A stretch of DNA of 64,000 nucleotides, from assembly GCF_020034665.1 (NCBI RefSeq), contig NZ_JAIQDI010000002.1, positions 2,046,001-2,110,000 of the forward strand, in the 5' to 3' direction. The position numbers and the translations under genes are program-made. Positions 7,913 through 17,258 of the stretch are shown here, in pieces. Position 1 is the first letter of the stretch; every line of letters begins with the position of its first letter. Source of the DNA: Niabella beijingensis. Its GTDB lineage: Bacteria > Bacteroidota > Bacteroidia > Chitinophagales > Chitinophagaceae. The notes under the pieces were generated by a model. That model searched no databases and was not told the DNA's origin. It saw only the letters and a list, made by a program, of their open reading frames with translations.

Positions 7913-9844
7913 ATGCCTAAGTCGCAAACTGCTACGCAAAATCATTTGGATACCCTGGAGAAAGTGGAAGTACAGATCTATCCTGATCTGAAAGAAGGAT
8001 CATTGGCCATTGCAAAAAACATCGCTGCCCTTATCCGGGAAAAGCAAAAACAAAAACAAAAATGTGTTTTGGGATTAGCCACCGGCTCCAGTCCGAAGAC
8101 CCTTTATGCAGAGCTGGTGCGGATGCACAAAGAAGAGAAGCTGAGCTTTAAGAATGTGGTTACATTTAACCTCGACGAATATTATCCCATCAGCAAAGAG
8201 GCCATTCAAAGCTATAACCGCTTTATGAAGAACCATCTGTTTGATCATGTGGACATCAACCCCAAAAACATCCATATCCCGGATGGTGAAGTGAGCAAGG
8301 AAGATGTAAAAGCTGCCTGCACTGCCTACGAGCAGCTCATTGAAAAAGCTGGCGGTATCGATCTTCAGATCCTTGGTATCGGTAACAACGGGCATATTGG
8401 TTTTAACGAACCCGGCTCGGGCATTTATACAAAGACCCGGTTGATCAACCTCGACAATTCTACCCGGATCGCCAATGCCTATGAGTTTGCAAATATTTCT
8501 GAAGTACCGCGGATGGCCATTACCATGGGCATCAGCACCATATTGAGATCCAAACAGATCATCCTGATGGCCTGGGGGGCTGCCAAGGCAAAAGCCGTAA
8601 AAGCTGCTGTGGAGGAGGATGAGACCGAACATGTACCGGCCTCGCTGCTGCAAAGTCATCCTGATGTTAAATTTGTGGTGGATGAACCGGCGGCATCTGA
8701 GCTCACCCGTTTAAAATCACCCTGGCTTACCGGTGATGTGGAATGGACGCCCCGGCTGATCAAGAAAGCGGTGATCAATATGGCGCTGCAACTCAAAAAA
8801 CCCGTGCTTTCCCTCACCAATGAAGATTATAATGAATTTGGCTTAAGCGACCTGCTGGTGGAAAAAGGCAACGCCTATGAAATCAACCTGGAGGTTTATT
8901 ACATGCTGCGCGACAGCATTACCGGATGGCCCGGCGGAAAACCCAATGCGGTGATACCCGCGCATCCGGAACGGTCGACACCATACCCCAAAAGGGTACT
9001 GATCTTCTCTCCGCATCCGGATGATGATATCATCAGCATGGGCGGCACTTTCCAGCGCCTGCACGACCAGGGCCACGATGTACACGTAGGGTATCAGACC
9101 TCCGGTAATATTGCGGTGACCGATGAATTTGTGACCCGCTTTCTCGATTTTGCGGTGGGTTTTAATACCATCGCCAAGATCGACTCTGATAAACCGGCCA
9201 AGATCCTGGCACAGACCCGGAAATATGTTGCGGGGAAAAAACCCAACCAGATCGATACCCTTACCATCCGTGAGATCAAAGGGCTCATCCGCCGCGGTGA
9301 GGCCAGCGCCACCTGCCGGTATGTGGGTATTCCCGACAGCAATATTCATTTCATGAACATGCCTTTTTACGAGACCGGTACCATTGAGAAAAAGCCGCTC
9401 GGTGAAAAGGACATTAAGATCACCATGGAGCTGCTGCGTAAAATAAAACCCCAGCAGGTCTTCTGCGCCGGTGATTTTGCCGATCCGCATGGTACCCACC
9501 TGGTTTGCTTCAATGCGGTGGTAGCCGCCCTCCAGCGCATCCGCGAAGCCGGAGACGAATGGGTGAATGACTGCTGGCTGTGGCTGTATAAGGGTGCCTG
9601 GCAGGAATGGAATATTGAAGACATTGAGATGGCCATACCCATGAGCCCCGAGCAGGTGTTGAAAAAGCGCTTTGGTATCTTCATCCACCAGTCGCAGAAA
9701 GACATGGTGCCTTTCCAGGGTTCGGACAATCGTGAATTCTGGCAGCGTGCGGAAGAACGCAATGCCAATACCGCGAATATTTACGCCGACCTGGGTCTGA
9801 CGCACTATGCAGCAATGGAAGCATTTGTACGCTGGCATTATTAA
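7913..9844 (+). CDS. nagB: glucosamine-6-phosphate deaminase fused to a PIG-L-type deacetylase domain
   Basis: A 643-aa protein from the ATG at 7913; the longer frame overlaps the GH20 gene. Residues ~15-270 form a NagB domain with FNLDEYY (Asp88) and GIGNNGHIGFNEPGS (His161, Glu166). It converts glucosamine-6-phosphate to fructose-6-phosphate and ammonia. Residues ~360-640 form a PIG-L/LmbE-type zinc deacetylase domain, with HPDDD at 368-372 and HGTH at 526-529. This two-domain form is known in Bacteroidota. By inference, the second domain could deacetylate GlcNAc-phosphates or a related amino-sugar, feeding the first. Both sets of catalytic residues are intact. It probably forms an operon with the GH20 hexosaminidase and is followed by a terminator. 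Confidence 0.93.
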   Translation: MPKSQTATQNHLDTLEKVEVQIYPDLKEGSLAIAKNIAALIREKQKQKQKCVLGLATGSSPKTLYAELVRMHKEEKLSFKNVVTFNLDEYYPISKEAIQSYNRFMKNHLFDHVDINPKNIHIPDGEVSKEDVKAACTAYEQLIEKAGGIDLQILGIGNNGHIGFNEPGSGIYTKTRLINLDNSTRIANAYEFANISEVPRMAITMGISTILRSKQIILMAWGAAKAKAVKAAVEEDETEHVPASLLQSHPDVKFVVDEPAASELTRLKSPWLTGDVEWTPRLIKKAVINMALQLKKPVLSLTNEDYNEFGLSDLLVEKGNAYEINLEVYYMLRDSITGWPGGKPNAVIPAHPERSTPYPKRVLIFSPHPDDDIISMGGTFQRLHDQGHDVHVGYQTSGNIAVTDEFVTRFLDFAVGFNTIAKIDSDKPAKILAQTRKYVAGKKPNQIDTLTIREIKGLIRRGEASATCRYVGIPDSNIHFMNMPFYETGTIEKKPLGEKDIKITMELLRKIKPQQVFCAGDFADPHGTHLVCFNAVVAALQRIREAGDEWVNDCWLWLYKGAWQEWNIEDIEMAIPMSPEQVLKKRFGIFIHQSQKDMVPFQGSDNREFWQRAEERNANTANIYADLGLTHYAAMEAFVRWHY

Positions 9845-9867
9845 CAGCTTTACCAAGAAATAAACGG

Positions 9868-9899
9868 ACATCCGCCTGGCAACAGCGCGGATGTTTTTT
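9868..9899 (+). terminator. rho-independent terminator of nagB
   Basis: 8-bp stem ACATCCGC/GCGGATGT (9868-9875 with 9887-9894) followed by six T, 24 bp after the stop codon. Confidence 0.85.
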
Positions 9900-9906
9900 A
9901 TGGTAC

Positions 9907-10915
9907 TCCCCTGCTTGGGTTCCGTTGAGCCTGGAGACTTGTGCCACAAAGACACTGAGACACTAAGAAACACTAAGATTTTTTAAAGTTCCACTGTAGA
10001 GCTGCATTCTGACCTGGCTGGTTCATTCCCCGCGTACAGGACTATACTAAGGTTGCTCACAGAAGGCACAGATTCGCACAGAAGATTTCAACATCAGCAA
10101 ACAAGATATATGTCTGTGGAAATCGGTGTAATCCGTGAGAACTATTCCCCTGCTTGGGTTCCGTTGGGCCTGGGGACTTATGCCACAAAGACACTGAGAC
10201 ACTAAGAAACACTAAGATTTTTTAAAGTTCCACTGTAGAGCTGCATTCTGACCTGGATGGTCCATTCCCCGCGTACAGGACTATACTAAGGTTGCTCGCA
10301 GAGGACACAGATTCGCACAGAAGATTTCAGCATCAGCAAACAATACATATGTCTGTGGTAATCGGTGTAATCCGAGAGAACTATTCCCCTGCTTGGGTTC
10401 CGTTGGGCCTGAAGACTTATGCCACAAAGACACTGAGACACTAAGAAACACTAAGATTTTTTAAAGTTCCACTGTAGAGCTGCATTCTGACCTGGATGGT
10501 CCATTCCCCGCGTACAGGACTATACTAAGGTTGCTCGCAGAGGACACAGATTCGCACAGAAGATTTCAGCATCAGCAAACAATACATATGTCTGTGGTAA
10601 TCGGTGTAATCCGTGAGAACTATTCCCCTGCTTGGGTTCCGTTGGGCCTGAAGACTTATGCCACAAAGACACTAAGACACCAGGAAACATTAAGGTTTTT
10701 TATTGCACATTTGTACAGCTGTATCTGACCTGGCTGGTCCATTCCCGGCGTACAGGACTATACTAAGGTTGCTCACAGAAGGCACAGATTCGCACAGAAG
10801 ATTTCAACATCAGCAAACCTTGCATATGTCTGTGGCAATCGGTGTAATCTGTGAGAACAACTCGCTCCTTTGTGCATCTTTGAGTCCCCGCGTCTTCGTG
10901 GTTAATCCGTCCTAA
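9907..10915. repeat. 239-bp direct tandem repeat array (four copies, last one diverged)
   Basis: The marker CTGCTTGGGTTCCGTTG starts at 9911, 10150, 10389 and 10628, an exact 239-bp period. Copies 1-3 differ at only a few positions. Copy 4 diverges after ~10680 (a changed segment near 10700) and ends in CGCGTCTTCGTGG-type sequence at ~10890. Each unit contains CCACAAAGACACTGAGACAC, CACAGATTCGCACAGAAGA and a GTAATCGGTGTAATC segment, which resemble intergenic repeats found in many bacterial genomes. Short open frames inside are by-products of the repeats and are not called as genes. Confidence 0.9.
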
Positions 10916-11139
10916 AAGCAAAAAACATACAAAACAGCCACGAAAACTCATTTTATCTTTTTATATTTTTTAAATAAAGTATCTATTTTGGATAAATAAT
11001 TTTTATTAAACCAACTTCTTTATTAAAAAGATACAAAAAAACAACCCTGATTTTTTTAGTTATTTAGTCGTCCGGCTTATCTTTAACACCAGCATGCCTT
11101 TAACGGTTTACTAACTTCTTAAAGCCATTAAACATTAAT
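10916..11139. other. AT-rich leader of the oxidoreductase gene
   Basis: No gene. The stretch is very AT-rich compared with its surroundings and probably contains the promoter for the oxidoreductase at 11140. A TATTTTGG (one mismatch to the Bacteroidota TAnnTTTG -7 box) is visible near 10983, but the assignment is weak. Confidence 0.4.
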
Positions 11140-12393
11140 ATGAACCGCAGAAAATTTATCAAGAGCAGTGCTGCATCGTTTGCGGCATTTACAATTGTGC
11201 CCTCCTATGTACTGGGAGGTCCAAAACATATTGCTCCAAGCGATCAGCTGACAAAAGCGATTATCGGTGTGGGGGCGATGGGCCAGAACCACATCCCCTA
11301 TCCGGGTGCCCGCCTGGTGGCCATTTGCGATGTAGACAAAAAGCATCTGGCAACAGCATTGGGCAAATCCCCGCAGGGAACCAGGACCTATCACGATTAC
11401 CGGGAGTTGTTGCAGGATCCGGCGATCGATATTGTGCATATCGCCACACCACCCCACTGGCACGGTATCATGAGCGTGGACGCTGCCAACGCCGGCAAGG
11501 ACGTATGGTGCGAAAAGCCCATGACCCGCACCATTGGTGAAGGCAAGCGTGTAAGGGAAGTGATCCAGCAGAATGAACGCATGTTCCGGCTTAATACCTG
11601 GTTCCGTTTTAAAGATAATTTTTACGGCATGAACACCACTGTAAAGCCGATAAAAAAACTGGTGGAAAGCGGTCTCCTGGGATGGCCGCTGAAAGTGACC
11701 GTAAACGCCGCCACGGGTTTTAACTGGAAATTCTTCTGGGTGGGAAAATCCGTACTGGATGTACAGCCCGTTCCGCAGGAGCTGGATTATGACTTCTGGC
11801 TGGGACCCGCGCCCTACAAGCCTTACAACCCCCACCGCGTGCACCAGACCTTCCGCGGTTACTGGGATTATGATGGCGGTGGCCTGGGGGATATGGGGCA
11901 GCATTACCTCGACCCGGTTCAATATTTTCTGGGGAAAGATCATACCAGCCCGGTACGGATCGATGTGGACGCACCGGAGCAGGACCCGGATGCGGCCGGT
12001 ACCTGGAAGCGCATTGAGCTTACCTACGAAGACGGCTGCAAGATCATCCTGGATGGTGAGAACCGTGATACCAGCGCCGCCTATATCGAAGGACCAAAAG
12101 GCAAAGTGTTCAACGGCTTCCGGACCACCATTCCGGACCTGGACAAAAAACTGGCGGCACTGCCCGACCCTGAGCCGCAGCTGGGTGACTTTTCGCAGGC
12201 CGTAAAAACGCGTCAGAAATTTGCACTCAATGAGGACAATGGCTTCCGTTCCGCCACATTGGTGAACCTGGCCATTATTGCCGTACGGCTGGGCCGGTCC
12301 CTTGAGTTTGACCCGGTGAAACTGGAATTTAAAAATGACGCCGCTGCCAATGCACTCATTAACCAACCCATACGTGGTCCCTGGTCCATTTGA
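11140..12393 (+). CDS. Tat-exported Gfo/Idh/MocA family oxidoreductase
   Basis: A 417-aa NAD(P)-dependent oxidoreductase. A twin-arginine signal, NRRKFIKSS followed by a hydrophobic stretch, occupies residues ~2-25, so the cofactor-loaded enzyme should be exported folded. The Rossmann glycine motif follows (IIGVGAMGQNH), and WCEKPMTRT near residue 125 holds the EKP motif of the family. The C-terminal half is the alpha/beta substrate domain. Homologues in Bacteroidota oxidise or reduce sugars and are often encoded beside DUF1080 proteins. The next gene here, 25 bp downstream, is such a protein, which supports a role in making or using 3-keto sugars. The substrate is not known. Confidence 0.9.
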   Translation: MNRRKFIKSSAASFAAFTIVPSYVLGGPKHIAPSDQLTKAIIGVGAMGQNHIPYPGARLVAICDVDKKHLATALGKSPQGTRTYHDYRELLQDPAIDIVHIATPPHWHGIMSVDAANAGKDVWCEKPMTRTIGEGKRVREVIQQNERMFRLNTWFRFKDNFYGMNTTVKPIKKLVESGLLGWPLKVTVNAATGFNWKFFWVGKSVLDVQPVPQELDYDFWLGPAPYKPYNPHRVHQTFRGYWDYDGGGLGDMGQHYLDPVQYFLGKDHTSPVRIDVDAPEQDPDAAGTWKRIELTYEDGCKIILDGENRDTSAAYIEGPKGKVFNGFRTTIPDLDKKLAALPDPEPQLGDFSQAVKTRQKFALNEDNGFRSATLVNLAIIAVRLGRSLEFDPVKLEFKNDAAANALINQPIRGPWSI

Positions 12394-12418
12394 TTATCCT
12401 AAAAAACCAAGTGAAGTG

Positions 12419-15400
12419 ATGAAAAAATTTACGCTATTAACCGTTATATTTTTCCTTATAACCGGTGTTTCCTTTGCACAGCAAAAAACAGATGTGCGGA
12501 CCACCGAAACAAAGGTGGCCGACCTGCTGATGAAAATGCCGCCGCAAAGCTCAGCAGAACTGGATGCTGCAATGAAAGAGCTGATCAGCATCGGCGATCC
12601 GGGCTATCGCAGGATCATTGCCACCATTCAGCCTCCCGGCAAACGCACCGATGAAGCAGCACGATATGCCATCAGCGGATTGACAAAATATCTTGGAAAG
12701 GGAAGCGATCGCAACGCCAGACGCATTGCTGCACTGGCATTGATCAACGGACTGAAAACCGCAAAAAACGAAGAGGTAAAGGATTTCCTGTTACAGGAAC
12801 TGCAATACGTGGCCGGTGATGAAGCGGTGCCCGTGGTAAAAAGCTACCTGCTTAATAAACGCCTCAGCGATCCTGCTGCACGGGTACTGGTAAGGGTAAA
12901 TACCACTACGTCAGCCAATGCCATACTGTATGCCTTGTCCGGGGCAAAAGGCAGTCAGCAGCTCACATTGATCAAAGCGCTGGGCGACCTGAAGTATGCG
13001 CCTGCTGCAAAAAAACTACAACAGCTTTATCCCGCTGTCCAGGATCCCAATACACGAAAAGCAGTGCTGTACTCGCTGGCAGTGATCGGTGATCCGCAAT
13101 CGGCCGCGACCATGAAGGCCGCAGCACAAAAAGTAAATTATAAGGCCGAAGGGACCAATGCGGTAAACTCTTACCTACGTTACCTGTCAAAACTTGCAGA
13201 AGGCTCCGGCAGATCTGCTGCTGAAAAAACAGCAAGAGAATTGCTTGCTATGAGCGGACTCCCGGGTCAGTTCCGCAATGCCGCACTGGCGCTGCTGTAT
13301 AAAACAGCCGGCGAAAATGCCCGTCCGGAGCTGCTTTCAGCACTTTCTTCTTCCGACAAACAATACCGTGCTGCGGCGGTTTCCTTACTGGAGCAATCCT
13401 ACAATGCACAAACTTCCGCGCAACTGCAGGATGCCGTAAAAAAAACAACAGATCCGGAACAGCAAGCCGACCTGCTGCACGTATTCGGTACACATAAGGA
13501 CCAGTCGGCCCTGCCGTTACTTACCAATTTACTGGGATCGGATAATAAAACGGTACAGCTGGCGGCCATTGCAGCCATTGCCCGTGCGGGCGACGACAAA
13601 GCAATTGCTCCGCTGCTGAATCTTATAAAATCAGGCGATGCCGCTGCTTCCGGTGCTGCAAAGGATGCGCTGCTTACAATTAAAGGACCAGATGTAGCCA
13701 GCCAGGCTGCAGCCCTGCTGCCGCAGACCTCCGGTACCGCACATGCGGCATTGATGGACATTGCAGCCCGCCGTGGTGGTGAAAAATATGCATCTGTTGT
13801 TTTTGCGGATGCCGCCAGCAGCGATGCGGTGGTACGTCTTGCTGCAATAAAAGCCCTTCCCTATGTGGCTTCCGCCGGTGATGAGGCAAAGATCGCCGGC
13901 CTGTTAAATAAAGCATCAAGCGTGGAAGAGGCGGATGCTTTACAGCAAGCCTTGTATGCCTCCATCAAAGAAAAGAAAACAAAGGCAGACCAGGTAACTG
14001 CCGTAAAAGAACTGATGAATGGTGCGGAAGCCAGCAAGACCCACTACTATTCTGTACTGGGTGATATCGGGGGAAAGGAAGCCCTGGACGTGGTGCTCAA
14101 TGATTTTAAGACCGGCACCCCTGATCAAAAAGCAGCCGCACTGAAAGCCCTTTCCACCTGGAGCGATTTTACGGCACTGGATGCCCTTTATGCCATAGCG
14201 AAAGATCCCGCCAATGCTTCGTTTAAGAATGATGCGCTGAATAGTTTTATTGCCGGTATCAACCGTTCGAAAAATCCGCTGGATCAAAAAGTGCTCATGT
14301 TCCGCAATGCCATGGAGCTGGCCGCCACCAAGGCACAAAAGACCAATATCCTTAAGGGCATTTCAGCCAACAGCTCTTTATTATCGCTGGTATTTGTTTC
14401 CAGCTACCTGGATGATCCTGCACTGGAGCAGGCTGCCGTGCAGGCCGTGCTGAACATCGTCACCGACCATACAGACCTGTACGGACCGTTGGTGGAAAAT
14501 ATTGTCAACAAAGCAATTACCCTCAACAAAGACGGAGAAGCCGCTTATCAGAAAGCCGCATGGGTAAAACAACTGGCGGGTCTGCCAAAAGAACCGGGTT
14601 ATGTATCGATGTTCAACGGCAAGGACCTTACCGGTTGGAAAGGCCTGGTGGAAAACCCCATTGCCCGTGCAAAAATGTCGCCCGAAAAACTGGCGGAAGC
14701 GCAGAAAAAGGCCGACGAGCAAATGCGTAAGGACTGGAGGGTAGAGAACGGTGTACTGGTATTTGATGGCAAGGGTTTTGACAACCTGGTTTCCTCGAAA
14801 ATGTATGAAGACTTTGAGCTGTTTGTTGACTGGAGAATGGAGGCAAAAGGTGATGGCGGTGTTTATTTGCGCGGTTCACCACAGGTGCAGACATGGGACC
14901 CCTCCCGTACGGATGTAGGCGCAGAGGTTGGTTCCGGCGGCTTATACAACAACCAGAAGAATCCCAGCAAACCACTGTTGTTTGCCGATAATCCCATCAA
15001 TGAATGGAATACCTTCCGCATTAAAATGGTGGGCAGCAAGGTAACTGTTTATCTCAACGGGCAGCTGGTGACCAACAATATAACGCTGGAAAATTACTGG
15101 GACCGCAAGATCCCCATCTTCGATAAAGAGGCCATCGAATTACAGGCACATGGTACCCGCCTGGAATTCCGCGATGTATATGTGCGCGAGATCCCCCGGG
15201 CAAAACCCTATGAGCTCAGCGATGCCGAAAAGAAAGAAGGCTTTGTACCGCTCTTTAACGGGGTGAATATGGAAGGATGGACCGGTAATACCGAAGGTTA
15301 TTTTGCCCAGGGCGGCACCATGATCTGCGATCCCGCTGTACCGGCACCGGAAGGCGCTTCTAAAAACGTGTATACGCAAAAGGAATACAGTGATTTTATC

Positions 15401-15838
15401 ATGCGTTTTGAATTCCAGCTGACACCCGGCGCCAACAATGGCCTGGGCATCCGCGCCCCGCTTACCGGTGATGCGGCTTATGAAGGGATGGAGTTACAGA
15501 TCCTGGATAATGAAGCGCCGATCTACAAAGACCTGAAGCCCTATCAATACCATGGCTCTGTATATGGCATCATCCCCGCTCTGAGAGGTTATTTAAAACC
15601 CGTGGGCGAATGGAACTATGAGGAAGTACGTGCAGTGGGTAACCGGATCACCGTTATTCTGAACGGCAAGACCATTGTGGATGGCGATATTGCAACCGCC
15701 AGTAAGAACAATACGGAAACACCGGATCATAAACAGCACCCCGGCCTGCTGAATAAATCAGGGCATATCGGGTTCCTGGGACACGGCTCCTATCTTAAAT
15801 TCAGAAATCTGAGGATCAAAGACCTCGGACAGAAATAA
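12419..15838 (+). CDS. secreted HEAT-repeat protein with two DUF1080 (3-keto-disaccharide hydrolase) domains
   Basis: A 1139-aa protein from the ATG at 12419, which gives a clean signal peptide (MKKFTLLTVIFFLITGVSFA). Residues ~30-710 are Ala-rich helical repeats of HEAT type (many LLxxAAxxxDxxVRLAAIxAL-like units). Two DUF1080/3-keto-disaccharide hydrolase domains follow, at ~727-925 (MFNGKDLTGWKG) and ~941-1137 (LFNGVNMEGWTG). Both have the concanavalin-like pattern with GGVYLRG or NNGLGIRAP strands. The family cleaves 3-keto-glycosides made by Gfo/Idh/MocA-type oxidoreductases such as the one encoded just upstream. The HEAT part could be a scaffold or binding surface. Fusion of HEAT repeats to a double DUF1080 is unusually long. 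A terminator follows. Confidence 0.88.
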   Translation: MKKFTLLTVIFFLITGVSFAQQKTDVRTTETKVADLLMKMPPQSSAELDAAMKELISIGDPGYRRIIATIQPPGKRTDEAARYAISGLTKYLGKGSDRNARRIAALALINGLKTAKNEEVKDFLLQELQYVAGDEAVPVVKSYLLNKRLSDPAARVLVRVNTTTSANAILYALSGAKGSQQLTLIKALGDLKYAPAAKKLQQLYPAVQDPNTRKAVLYSLAVIGDPQSAATMKAAAQKVNYKAEGTNAVNSYLRYLSKLAEGSGRSAAEKTARELLAMSGLPGQFRNAALALLYKTAGENARPELLSALSSSDKQYRAAAVSLLEQSYNAQTSAQLQDAVKKTTDPEQQADLLHVFGTHKDQSALPLLTNLLGSDNKTVQLAAIAAIARAGDDKAIAPLLNLIKSGDAAASGAAKDALLTIKGPDVASQAAALLPQTSGTAHAALMDIAARRGGEKYASVVFADAASSDAVVRLAAIKALPYVASAGDEAKIAGLLNKASSVEEADALQQALYASIKEKKTKADQVTAVKELMNGAEASKTHYYSVLGDIGGKEALDVVLNDFKTGTPDQKAAALKALSTWSDFTALDALYAIAKDPANASFKNDALNSFIAGINRSKNPLDQKVLMFRNAMELAATKAQKTNILKGISANSSLLSLVFVSSYLDDPALEQAAVQAVLNIVTDHTDLYGPLVENIVNKAITLNKDGEAAYQKAAWVKQLAGLPKEPGYVSMFNGKDLTGWKGLVENPIARAKMSPEKLAEAQKKADEQMRKDWRVENGVLVFDGKGFDNLVSSKMYEDFELFVDWRMEAKGDGGVYLRGSPQVQTWDPSRTDVGAEVGSGGLYNNQKNPSKPLLFADNPINEWNTFRIKMVGSKVTVYLNGQLVTNNITLENYWDRKIPIFDKEAIELQAHGTRLEFRDVYVREIPRAKPYELSDAEKKEGFVPLFNGVNMEGWTGNTEGYFAQGGTMICDPAVPAPEGASKNVYTQKEYSDFIMRFEFQLTPGANNGLGIRAPLTGDAAYEGMELQILDNEAPIYKDLKPYQYHGSVYGIIPALRGYLKPVGEWNYEEVRAVGNRITVILNGKTIVDGDIATASKNNTETPDHKQHPGLLNKSGHIGFLGHGSYLKFRNLRIKDLGQK

Positions 15839-15860
15839 TACCGTTTATAGTAAAAAAGGA

Positions 15861-15896
15861 AAAGAGGCTGTCTCCTATCTGAGACGGCCTCTTTTA
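15861..15896 (+). terminator. rho-independent terminator after the DUF1080 gene
   Basis: 14-bp stem with one G-T pair (15861-15874 with 15881-15894), 6-nt loop, short T run, 22 bp after the stop codon. Confidence 0.85.
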
Positions 15897-16019
15897 TTGA
15901 AGATACACTGCGCAACGGATGTTGGACGTATGACAGGTGAGTCTGGCAGGCAAACTCCCGTTATAATGAACCCGCATCAAAATTATTTCTCTTTCGGGCG
16001 GCAAGAGCACCTTAGTCGT

Positions 16020-16465
16020 CAACTTATGGTCTGAGCCGGTGGCGCTCCCGATTTTATTGCCGTTTTTTGGGCGCGAGACAGCCCTCCTGTCACACTACCC
16101 TGGGGCTTACAAAGGCCAGTGGTCTGATAAATTCAAACAACTCCGGAATTTATTCCGGGAAATAACAACCGGTCTGCAAGCCGAGTGCCGGCGGCACGGT
16201 GCATTTTCTTACGTTGACGGTCATGCAGAGGACGCGGCCCGGAGCCAGGATATGGTTCGAATCGGTGGCGCTCCCGCTTTTATTGCTGTTTTTGGGCGCG
16301 GGACAGTCCTCCTGTCGCACTACCCTGGGGCTTACAAAGGCCAGCGGCCTGGTATATTTAAATAACTCCGGAATTTATTCCGGGAAATAACAACCGGTCT
16401 GCAAGCCGAGTGCCAGCGGCACGGTGCATTTTCTTACGTTGATGGTGATGCAGAGGACGCTAACA
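16020..16465. repeat. two tandem copies (~225 bp) of the two-hairpin dispersed repeat, copies B and C
   Basis: The ~690-bp gap before the sigma-factor gene holds no gene. It contains two direct copies offset by 225 bp. Each has GGTGGCGCTCCCG, then CTACCCTGGGGCTTACAAAG, then hairpin 1 CTCCGGAATTTATTCCGGGA (16141 and 16366), then hairpin 2 GTGCC-NGC-GGCAC (16185-16197 and 16410-16422). The hairpin pair is shared with 3130-3185 and, inverted, with 56413-56469. Open frames across it follow the repeat and are not supported as genes. Confidence 0.8.
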
Positions 16466-16594
16466 CCGCAATGATGCATTTTAATAAAATGGATCCCGGT
16501 CCATTATCAGGGACAGAACGTTTTCAATTTTAATATTCCGGCGGATTGTTTAAATTAGCGCATAACAGAACAGATCAGGAGTAAATTAAACTTT

Positions 16595-17200
16595 TTGGAA
16601 TTACAGGAGGTCCCATACCAGGATGATACGCTGATCCAACGCTTTCGCGAAGGAGATGAAACTGCTTTTACCACCATTTATCATAATCTCTATGAAAAGT
16701 TATACTGGTATGGCCGGCGTTTTGTGCCACAGGAGACGGAAGTGGAAGATATACTGGCAGAAGCCTATCTAAAAGCCTGGGATAAAAGACAGGAGTTTAA
16801 GGATATGGAGGCCGTCACCGGCTTTTTGCACATCGTGGTCCGTAATCAGTGTTTAAATTATTTAAAGCGGGAGCAAATGAAGAGCGCCCGCCAGCAATCC
16901 CTGCTTGCCCAGCTGGATGCGTTTGAACCCGGCGATTTTAGCATCGAGGATTTGCAGGCATCGCTGCTGCGCAGGATTTTTGATGAAATTGATCAGTTGC
17001 CTCCGAAATTGCGCGATACCTTTTTACTTTCCTATAAAGACGGGTTAAAGCCGGCGGCCATCGCAGCACGACTGGGCGTAAGCGTTCAAACCGTAAAAAA
17101 CCAGAAAACACATGGGCTCAAAATACTCCGGACAGTACTTGCAAACGATCCGTTATTACTCTTTATACTCTTCCTGCTGGAGCAGCATTTTGATGCATAA
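16595..17200 (+). CDS. ECF-type RNA polymerase sigma factor (PUL 1)
   Basis: A 201-aa sigma-70 family ECF factor. Region 2 lies at ~20-90 (with a DILAEAYLKAW core-binding helix) and region 4 at ~120-180 (a LPPKLRDTFLLSYKDGL segment and a helix-turn-helix GVSVQTVKNQKTHGLKIL). The start is a TTG at 16595; no ATG occurs until inside region 2, and an AGGAG lies 13 bp upstream. It is followed after 58 bp by a FecR anti-sigma factor and then by SusC with an STN domain. This is the standard trans-envelope signalling set, in which substrate binding to SusC releases the sigma factor to switch on the locus. Confidence 0.9.
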   Translation: MELQEVPYQDDTLIQRFREGDETAFTTIYHNLYEKLYWYGRRFVPQETEVEDILAEAYLKAWDKRQEFKDMEAVTGFLHIVVRNQCLNYLKREQMKSARQQSLLAQLDAFEPGDFSIEDLQASLLRRIFDEIDQLPPKLRDTFLLSYKDGLKPAAIAARLGVSVQTVKNQKTHGLKILRTVLANDPLLLFILFLLEQHFDA

Positions 17201-17258
17201 TATAAAGTTTTAGCAATTCCGATAGTACGTTCGTACTTTCCGATTGTTTTATTATTAA

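Noticed and set aside
8843..9973. Long antisense frame opposite nagB
   Set aside because: Antisense to a strongly conserved gene; long shadow frames are common in this codon usage. The same applies to the frames opposite the oxidoreductase (11128-12366), the subtilase (30797-31909) and the fucosidase (34366-35733).
10531..10915. Two small open frames inside the 239-bp repeats
   Set aside because: They arise from the repeat sequence and recur with it; no ribosome site or protein family supports them.
9907..10915. CRISPR array
   Set aside because: The repeat unit is 239 bp with no unique spacers and there are no cas genes.
16039..16390. Open frames across the 225-bp tandem repeats
   Set aside because: Both follow the repeat and have no protein-level support.
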